This document shows, in pieces, positions 17,509 to 22,653 of a stretch of DNA of 22,653 nucleotides (position 1 is the stretch's first letter; the number at the start of each line of letters is the position of its first letter). The translations under genes and the position numbers were made by a program. Source of the DNA: DATGJX01 sp035279385 (GTDB taxonomy: Bacteria; Vulcanimicrobiota; Vulcanimicrobiia; Vulcanimicrobiales; Vulcanimicrobiaceae). The stretch is from assembly GCA_035279385.1 (NCBI GenBank), contig DATEHZ010000114.1, positions 1 through 22,653 of the forward strand, given 5' to 3'. The notes under the pieces were generated by a model. The model worked only from the letters and a program-made list of their open reading frames with translations, did not search any database and was not told where the DNA came from.

Positions 17509-18042
17509 ATGCAAAGATCCGTAACCATCGTATTGACCGCTGCAATCGCGGCGGCTGCGCTGGTGGCGTGCTCGGGTGGAAAACAAAGCAGTTCTTCGAC
17601 CACAACGACCACCACGACGACGCAGACTTCGCCTGGTGCATCGCCCGCTGCAAGCGCGGCTAGCCCCGCTGCCACCGTTGCAGCGACGGCCAAAGGGACG
17701 ACCGCCATGGCGGGAGCCGCTTCGGCAGCAGCCGGTCAAAAAGTCTACACGACGAATTGCTCGAGCTGCCATCAAGCCAACGGAAAAGGCCAGCCCGGCG
17801 TTTTCCCGCCGCTTGCAGGCAATGCGACCGTCACCGGTCCGGCCGATAAAGTCATCAGCATCGTGAAGAACGGTTTGAGCGGTAAGATCACGGTCAACGG
17901 CACGACGTACAACGGGCAAATGCCCGCGTGGAAGGGTACGCTGAGCGACGGCGACATCGCGTCGGTCGTGACGTACATTCGCTCGTCGTGGGGCAACAAA
18001 GCCAGCGCGGTGACCGCTGCACAAGTGACCGCAGCGAAGTAA
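17509..18042 (+). CDS. Lipoprotein monohaem cytochrome c
   Basis: A lipobox L-V-A-C puts the lipidated cysteine at residue 21. A Ser/Thr/Ala-rich linker follows (about 24-72), then a class I cytochrome c domain (about 75-165) with haem motif C84-S-S-C-H88 and a G-Q-M-P-A-W segment providing the axial methionine. The 177-residue product would sit tethered on the periplasmic face and shuttle electrons, probably between a quinol-oxidising complex or dehydrogenase and a terminal oxidase; no such partner is in the window. The start at ATG 17509 has AAAGGA eight bases upstream. An out-of-frame ATG at 17504 is a decoy. It is a single-gene unit, with a candidate -10 TACGGT at 17482-17487 and a terminator after it. 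Confidence 0.93.
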   Translation: MQRSVTIVLTAAIAAAALVACSGGKQSSSSTTTTTTTTQTSPGASPAASAASPAATVAATAKGTTAMAGAASAAAGQKVYTTNCSSCHQANGKGQPGVFPPLAGNATVTGPADKVISIVKNGLSGKITVNGTTYNGQMPAWKGTLSDGDIASVVTYIRSSWGNKASAVTAAQVTAAK

Positions 18043-18064
18043 CAGCGCAGTCATTTGAAGGCAC

Positions 18065-18100
18065 GCAAAAGCTCGGCAATCGCCGGGCTTTTGCTTTATT
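18065..18100 (+). terminator. Rho-independent terminator after the cytochrome c gene
   Basis: GCAAAAGC and GCTTTTGC form an 8-bp stem, extended inside by CGG/CCG, and TTTATT follows directly. It lies 22 bases after the cytochrome stop. Confidence 0.85.
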
Positions 18101-18119
18101 GCGGGTACAAGCCGCGTGT

Positions 18120-18569
18120 ATGGCACGCAAGCATCCGGTACGCACGTTCCTGCACACGCATGGGCTGAGCGTCGCGGCGGTGGGCATTCTGTCGCTGTGG
18201 CTCGTTCTCTACAGCGTGAGCAACGAGAAGACGCACCTTGGCGCATTTTTCGGTAATGCGATCGCCGACTGGTCCGGTTCGGTGGTCATCATCCTCGGCA
18301 CGAAGTTTTTGATCGAGCGCGGATCGTCCGAAAGCAAGCAAAAGCCGCCGCCGTGGGGCGGCATCGCCGGTTTCTTTTACGAACATTCGCTGCTGCTCTT
18401 CTTGACCGTCACCGCGATCGCGTGGGCACTGCTTTTTGCGCGCAGCGATCCGCAGTCCAAGTGGGGTCAAGTGGCCGGAAACGTGCTTTCGGAGTGGGTG
18501 CAGATGGCGGGTTTGGTCTTTCTGACGAAAGAACTGATCGAGCGCGGCTCCAAAGAGAGCCGGCGTTAG
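18120..18569 (+). CDS. Small four-helix membrane protein with an internal duplication, unknown function
   Basis: The 149-residue product has four hydrophobic segments (about 14-32, 46-66, 88-107, 121-139). The halves are alike: each has a short H-x-L start, a long helix, a polar loop, then G-N-(A/V)-(I/L)-x-(D/E)-W, a second helix, and the closing phrase L-I-E-R-G-S-x-E-S. This is an in-gene tandem duplication of a two-helix unit. The loop between halves is basic and proline-rich (K-Q-K-P-P-P-W). I know no family for it. ATG 18120 starts just after the terminator, with no Shine-Dalgarno and no clear -10 at the leaderless distance. Basic residues before helix 1 and after helices 2 and 4 suggest both ends are cytoplasmic. 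Confidence 0.75.
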   Translation: MARKHPVRTFLHTHGLSVAAVGILSLWLVLYSVSNEKTHLGAFFGNAIADWSGSVVIILGTKFLIERGSSESKQKPPPWGGIAGFFYEHSLLLFLTVTAIAWALLFARSDPQSKWGQVAGNVLSEWVQMAGLVFLTKELIERGSKESRR

Positions 18570-18695
18570 CGCAGCCGCATCACGGCACTATTCGCGCGGG
18601 GCCGATTTTCGGACCCTGTGCGCAGCCGGAAGCTACGCGGCAACCCGAAACTCTGCTTTGAACGCGCGCGCGTTGCGCACGGCCAGAAATTATGT

Positions 18696-18726
18696 GGAAT
18701 TAGGAAAATTCCGCGGTTCGTAGAAT
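18696..18726 (+). promoter_or_regulatory. Promoter and possible operator of the PDZ/GAF gene
   Basis: TAGAAT (18721-18726) ends nine bases before the ATG of the next gene, which lacks a Shine-Dalgarno. GGAATT and AATTCC (18696-18701 and 18707-18712) form an inverted repeat with a five-base spacer placed over the -35 region. It could be an operator, or GGAAT could be an ECF-sigma-like -35 element. A CG-alternating palindrome lies at 18661-18674. Confidence 0.4.
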
Positions 18727-18735
18727 CCGGCTCTC

Positions 18736-20487
18736 ATGGAATCAGCGCCGGTTACCCCAACGGGCGCAACGACGGCTAACAAGGGGCTCGTCGTTCTTTG
18801 TGTTTTTGCCATCGTAGCCATCGGGTTATCGTATGCTAGTCGAGCATTCACCTCGTGGGGAGGCGACGATGGGCTGACGTTACAACCGGCCGGCTCACCG
18901 CATACGTTCATCGTTACCAAAGCGGTGGGGCCGGCCGCGAGGGCGGGCGTGAAGATTGGAGATCGCGTCGACGCGCGTACGATACGGCCCCAAGTACCGG
19001 GACTAGTTCCTAATGCGATCGATCGCGTAACTCTTGGGCGTAACGGCCGCAGTATAACCTTGACGATCGTTCCCAAGCGTGTCTCGATGAATTGGTCGGA
19101 TCGCGGACGGTTTCTAGCCGAACTGTGGACCGCGCTTTTTGCGCTTCTGATCGCCGTGCGCGGCAAACGGTGGGCGGCGAGTGCACCCTTATCGTTTATT
19201 CTTGCATTCGAGACGATTGGCGACACGCTGTGGCACTGCGTCCTCCCGCTGCCGAGCTTGACCCTCGCGGTGCAGGCCGGCGCCGCCATAACGGCTCCCG
19301 TCGCTTCGGGGCTGTTGGTTTGGTATTACGGGTTGTTTGGGCGTCCATTAACACGTGATAGAAAGATATGGATCGGCTTCGCCTACGCGGCGGCGGCCTT
19401 GAGCGCGATCGCGTATATCGGGCACCACATTTTGTGGGGGGCGCGGCTAGTCGCGCCGCAGCAGTTATCCCTCGAGTTCGAGATTTTCGAAGTCCTTATC
19501 ACGAGCCCCGTCATTCCGACTACCGTTTGCGGTGTTCTCGCCGTTCGCTCGGCGGAGCCGCGCGACGCTCAACGCGTCGGTTGGGTCGTCTGGTCGTACG
19601 GCGTCTTATATCTGTTTTGGTTGTTCGCCGGGCCGCTAGGACCGGTTTGGGCGGGACTCAATCCGGCGTTGCCCGCCGTGATTTGGCAAATTGAAAACGC
19701 CGCGCATCTGTTCGTTCCGATAGGACTAACGTACGCCGCGTTGAGCCGGCGGCTTTTTGACATCGGCTTCGTCGTCAATCGTGCGGCGGTGTTTGCCGCA
19801 CTCTCGGTCCTTGTCGTCGGTTGTTTCGTATTGCTTGAATGGTCGATCGGAAAGTGGTTCGAGAACGTAAGCCATACGACGAGCCTGGCGTTGAACGCGG
19901 TGCTCGCGCTCGGCCTCGGCTTGTCTCTGCGCTTCCTCCACCAGCGAGTGGACGGCGTTGTGGATGCCGTGTTTTTTCGCAAGCGCAACGAGAACGAACG
20001 GGCGTTGCGCCGATTCGCCCACGAAGCGGCCTTCATGACTATTCAAGACGTGTTGCTCGATCGGACCGTAGTCGAGATCGAAGATCATTCCGAAATCGCG
20101 TCCGCCGAAGTACGGCTCGCAGAGGATCTGCCGCCGAACGACCCAGCAGTACTGGCGCTCCAGGCGTGGCGCGAACCGATCGCTCTGGCCGGTTACAGGT
20201 CGACGCTTTCAGGAGAGTACGCCTTTCGCATGTTGGCCCACGCAGACTTCATGGGTGCGATCCTCTGCGGCGAAAAGAAAAATGGGGAGCGCTACGCTCC
20301 CGACGAAATCGAAACGTTGAAGGAGGTAGCGTACGGGGTCGCGGTCGCGTTGCGAAATCTGGGTCTCGAAGGCGAGCGGCGCGACGTGTTGCTCGAGATT
20401 CTCGCGAAACTGAACGTGATTGAAGGCGAACTATCGCGCAGCGGGGCGTCAACTCCAACGGCTGCGGCGCGCCGGCAGGGAGCCTAG
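18736..20487 (+). CDS. PDZ-multi-TM-GAF-like membrane protein, probable signalling
   Basis: The 583-residue product begins with one membrane helix (about 17-35). A PDZ-like periplasmic domain follows (about 45-118, with G-P-A-A-R-A-G-V-K-I-G-D-R-V), then about eight membrane helices (to about 395), then a soluble region. The segment R-R-L-F-D-I-G-F-V-V-N-R-A...R-V-D-G-V-V-D-A-V-F-F-R-K-R resembles the linker of membrane histidine kinases in Acidobacteria and relatives. After it comes a degenerate GAF-like domain (about 420-545), but no His phospho-acceptor box and no ATPase domain, so it ends where the kinase should begin. It may signal through a partner or be a non-kinase paralogue. Codons such as TTA, CTA and AGT are commoner than in its neighbours, so transfer or relaxed selection is possible. 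Confidence 0.7.
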   Translation: MESAPVTPTGATTANKGLVVLCVFAIVAIGLSYASRAFTSWGGDDGLTLQPAGSPHTFIVTKAVGPAARAGVKIGDRVDARTIRPQVPGLVPNAIDRVTLGRNGRSITLTIVPKRVSMNWSDRGRFLAELWTALFALLIAVRGKRWAASAPLSFILAFETIGDTLWHCVLPLPSLTLAVQAGAAITAPVASGLLVWYYGLFGRPLTRDRKIWIGFAYAAAALSAIAYIGHHILWGARLVAPQQLSLEFEIFEVLITSPVIPTTVCGVLAVRSAEPRDAQRVGWVVWSYGVLYLFWLFAGPLGPVWAGLNPALPAVIWQIENAAHLFVPIGLTYAALSRRLFDIGFVVNRAAVFAALSVLVVGCFVLLEWSIGKWFENVSHTTSLALNAVLALGLGLSLRFLHQRVDGVVDAVFFRKRNENERALRRFAHEAAFMTIQDVLLDRTVVEIEDHSEIASAEVRLAEDLPPNDPAVLALQAWREPIALAGYRSTLSGEYAFRMLAHADFMGAILCGEKKNGERYAPDEIETLKEVAYGVAVALRNLGLEGERRDVLLEILAKLNVIEGELSRSGASTPTAAARRQGA

Positions 20488-20524
20488 CGATAGAAGATTG
20501 TGGCGAGGATCGTGGTGATGTAGG

Positions 20525-21094
20525 TTACGCGGCTGCCGCGAACACTTCGTCGAAAAGCCGAGCAACGTACGCGTACATCTCCGGATCGATGCGGCGTAAT
20601 CGCGCTCGCGTCGCGCGCGGCCAGAACGAGGCCGGATCGTTCGCCTCAACGTATGCCCTCACGCATTCCGCGAAATACTCGTCCGCGCCGGTGGCGGCGT
20701 ACGGCGTGACGTATGCGGTCGCCGCCGCAAAGAGGCGGCGCAGCTGCGGGTCGACGCTCGAGCAATAGACGCCGCCGCCGAGCGCGCAGTCCAGCGCATG
20801 TCCGAATTCGTGCGCGACGGTCATCGCACTGTGCGAGCGCAGATAGACGGTGCGTTCCTCGACGACGAACAGCCCCGCGGGCGGCGCCGGCCAGCCGTCC
20901 ACGTCGACGCCCAGGCGTTTGAGCGCTGCCGAGGCGTCGTCGTAGCGCTGCGCAGGCGCGAGCGGAACGATCCGCGTTCGGTTCGCAAGCGCGAATGCGA
21001 TCGCTTGCGCGCCGAACCGGTTCAGCGTAGCGACGATTGCGTTACAAGCGGTGTTGTCGGAGCACTCCAGAAGCAGCGATGCATCGGCGGACAT
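20525..21094 (-). CDS. Anthrax-lethal-factor-like (ATLF) zinc metallopeptidase
   Basis: The 189-residue product carries H95-E-F-G-H99 followed by A-L-D, and 40 residues later Y-A-A-T-G-A-D-E139-Y-F-A-E. This pairing resembles the catalytic domain of anthrax lethal factor and its stand-alone bacterial relatives, with His95, His99 and Glu139 as zinc ligands and Glu96 as catalytic base. There is no signal peptide at the chosen ATG, so it appears cytoplasmic unless the start is wrong or it is exported otherwise. The natural substrate is unknown. It lies 64 bases downstream of the glycoside-hydrolase-like gene on the same strand and converges with the PDZ/GAF gene, 37 bases away. Confidence 0.75.
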   Translation of the reverse strand: MSADASLLLECSDNTACNAIVATLNRFGAQAIAFALANRTRIVPLAPAQRYDDASAALKRLGVDVDGWPAPPAGLFVVEERTVYLRSHSAMTVAHEFGHALDCALGGGVYCSSVDPQLRRLFAAATAYVTPYAATGADEYFAECVRAYVEANDPASFWPRATRARLRRIDPEMYAYVARLFDEVFAAAA

Positions 21095-21158
21095 TCGCCC
21101 AGCATCGCGCCGCTATCTTGCGAGAAAGCTTCCCGGCGATTGCGAAATCGTGAATGTG

Positions 21159-22653
21159 TTAGCTGCATCCGTTTGCGTTCGTCGTCAGCATGTACGCGTC
21201 GCCGCCGTTCACGGTGAGCGGGCTCGAGACGGCGCGGCCGCCGACGTCGGTGTAGGTGTGTCCGGACGGCAGCGTAATGCTTTGCGGCGACGAGCCGGCG
21301 TTGACGACCGCGAACCCGCTTTGGAAGCGGCGCGAATAGAAGTAGGTTCCGTTCGTCGCGTAGCCGCTGCACGGGCCGCCGTATCTAGTGGCGTATTCGG
21401 AGCGGTAGGTGTAGATGGCGCCGCCCTTCGGCGAGATGTACACGTTTGCTCCGCCGTTGTTCACGAGCGCGTACGTCGCAAGCGCCCAGTCAATTTCCGC
21501 CGGCGTGAGCGACATCGGATCCGTCGAACACGGTAGTCCCGTATCGGGATTCGTGTTGCTCGAACTGCAGAAGTAGTCCGCGAAGAACATGGCGATGCGG
21601 TTGCTTTGGGTGTACTGCGCCCAGTTGAGCGTCGTCACGAAACCGCTGCCGGTGACGCGGCCGCCGTAGTGCGTAAACCCGCTTTCGTCCAGCACGCCGT
21701 CCACGGATTGCAGCATCGATGCCTCCGTCGCGGTCGGCGTCGAGCCGACGAACGGGTGATTGATGATCAATTTGAAGCGGTGCGGCGCGAGCGTCGGATC
21801 GGTGGCGAGCATCGTGTGGACCGTTTTAATCCAGTTGACGAGATCCGCGATAAAATCGGGGTCCGCCTTGTCGAAGTCGCCGCCGGTCGCCGGCCCATAG
21901 CGCCGTACGAACGTGCTGCCCTGCCAAATGCCGCACCCGTACCCGCCGCTTCCCGGCGCGCTCTGATCGTAGAGGTAGTTCAGGAACGTAATGTTGTCGG
22001 CCGCGATCGCGTTGTACCCGTTCGCGATCATATCCGGCCCGACGAGCTGGCGGATCTGATAATCGATGACGTCCGGATTGTGGATGTCGAGCGGAATGTC
22101 GCCGAAGCCGGTGCCGCTTGCCGCGAGATCGTGCGTCGGCGTTCCGTCGGCTTTGCACGCGTACAGGATCCAGTCCGGATGGTTCGCTTGCCACCAGATG
22201 AGATCGTGCCCTGAAATGAGCTTCACGTCTTCGTTGGGCAAGACGTAGCGCGAGACGATCATGCCGGGATGAGCGGCATCCCACGTTCCCGGTTGAAACG
22301 AGCCCCACACGCTGTCGGTATGCGGCGCTTCGGCCTGAATCTGGGCGGTGGTCATCGAGGCGTTGTTGCGCCCGTACGCGTCGTTGATTTGCAGCAATCC
22401 GAAGCGTCCGGTTGTGTCCGCAAGCATCGTGCTGCCGACGGGTGTCGGTGTCGGCATCGGGGTGGGTGTCGGCATGGGCGTGGGTGTCGGCAACGGCGTC
22501 GTCGTGGGAAGCGGTGTAGGCGTTTTGCCGGGGGACGGCGTCGCGGTCGGGCTGCCCGACGGCGACGCGGTCGGCGAACCGGCCGGCGGTGGTGTGCCTC
22601 CTCCGCCGCCGGCGCCCGGCGGGGTTACCGATCCGCCCCCTCCGCCGCCTCCG
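21159..22653 (-). CDS. Secreted glycoside-hydrolase-like protein (5' end outside the window)
   Basis: The frame is open to the right edge, so the N-terminus and any signal peptide are missing. The visible 497 or so residues start with a Gly-rich run, then a Pro/Thr/Ser-rich linker with three L/M-P-T-P-T-P repeats, then a domain of about 420 residues. That domain contains H-P-G-M-I-V-S-R-Y-V-L-P, H-P-D-W-I-L-Y, H-N-P-D-V-I-D-Y-Q-I and G-Y-N-A-I-A-A-D-N-I, the pattern of (beta/alpha)8 putative glycosidases (GHL15-like). A small beta domain ends it. Asp or Glu after strands (A-D-N-I, V-L-D-E-S) are catalytic candidates. The linker implies a secreted or surface protein. A TTG at 22493 inside the linker is not a real start. 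Confidence 0.7.
   Translation of the reverse strand, partial: GGGGGGGSVTPPGAGGGGGTPPPAGSPTASPSGSPTATPSPGKTPTPLPTTTPLPTPTPMPTPTPMPTPTPVGSTMLADTTGRFGLLQINDAYGRNNASMTTAQIQAEAPHTDSVWGSFQPGTWDAAHPGMIVSRYVLPNEDVKLISGHDLIWWQANHPDWILYACKADGTPTHDLAASGTGFGDIPLDIHNPDVIDYQIRQLVGPDMIANGYNAIAADNITFLNYLYDQSAPGSGGYGCGIWQGSTFVRRYGPATGGDFDKADPDFIADLVNWIKTVHTMLATDPTLAPHRFKLIINHPFVGSTPTATEASMLQSVDGVLDESGFTHYGGRVTGSGFVTTLNWAQYTQSNRIAMFFADYFCSSSNTNPDTGLPCSTDPMSLTPAEIDWALATYALVNNGGANVYISPKGGAIYTYRSEYATRYGGPCSGYATNGTYFYSRRFQSGFAVVNAGSSPQSITLPSGHTYTDVGGRAVSSPLTVNGGDAYMLTTNANGCS
22440..22493 (-). repeat. Three tandem 18-base repeats encoding (L/M)PTPTP
   Basis: Three adjoining 18-base units encode L-P-T-P-T-P, M-P-T-P-T-P and M-P-T-P-T-P within the extracellular linker of the glycoside-hydrolase-like protein. 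The units are nearly identical, so the copy number may vary by slippage. Confidence 0.8.

Noticed and set aside
17241..17708. 155-codon minus-strand gene
   Set aside because: Its Val run is the antisense of the Thr-rich linker in the cytochrome c lipoprotein, and the rest is Arg-rich noise.
21606..22214. 202-codon plus-strand frame
   Set aside because: Arg/Val-rich shadow antisense to the glycoside-hydrolase-like gene.
22440..22493. CRISPR array
   Set aside because: The repeats are contiguous 18-base coding units without spacers.

Overview
The window is GC-rich, densely coded bacterial chromosome. It reads as a diderm with Terrabacteria-like gene order. It carries a TonB-dependent-receptor-type outer-membrane protein, two lipoproteins and a tethered cytochrome c. 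Its core gene order mixes the Firmicutes pattern (topA-trmFO-...-hslV-hslU and def-fmt-rsmB-...-PP2C) with the actinobacterial pattern (fhaA-fhaB-pstP-rodA). That mix, and the carboxypeptidase-regulatory/TonB protein style, suggest Candidatus Eremiobacterota (WPS-2) or a close relative. This is an inference from style and gene order, not a proven placement.

Layout. 1-64: start of a leftward gene of unknown function, with its own promoter and an 18-bp palindrome in its leader. 291-3751: topA-trmFO; topA is cut by an in-frame TAA at 1542-1544 although the rest of the gene is intact. 3874-8389: a TonB-receptor-like barrel followed one base later by a lipoprotein gene, ending at a strong hairpin. 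In Bacillus-type genomes xerC/codV sits in this slot between trmFO and hslV. 8490-17291: a tightly packed rightward block of ten genes (hslV, hslU, an SDR-type epimerase, def, fmt, rsmB, two FHA proteins, a PP2C-like protein, FtsW/RodA), mostly with 4-base stop/start overlaps. It links protein quality control, N-terminal formyl-Met metabolism, rRNA methylation and envelope growth. 17509-18569: a lipoprotein cytochrome c with a clear terminator, then a small four-helix membrane protein. 18736-20487: a PDZ-multi-TM-GAF-like protein with less GC-biased codons. 20525-22653: two leftward genes, an anthrax-lethal-factor-like zinc peptidase and a secreted glycoside-hydrolase-like protein cut by the window edge.

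Most notable points: (1) the topA nonsense codon; (2) a PP2C protein in the FHA-FHA-PP2C-RodA cluster that appears to have lost every metal-binding aspartate and is probably a pseudophosphatase; (3) a likely AUU start codon for fmt, overlapping the def stop; (4) several genes with a TANNNT box 7-9 bases before the start codon and little or no Shine-Dalgarno, suggesting leaderless transcripts, next to envelope genes that do have Shine-Dalgarno sites; (5) a barrel protein whose only twelve mature cysteines fall into six close pairs; (6) a tandemly duplicated membrane unit in the 149-residue protein. No tRNA, rRNA, CRISPR array, insertion sequence or phage gene was recognised. No gene-free stretch exceeds 300 bases.
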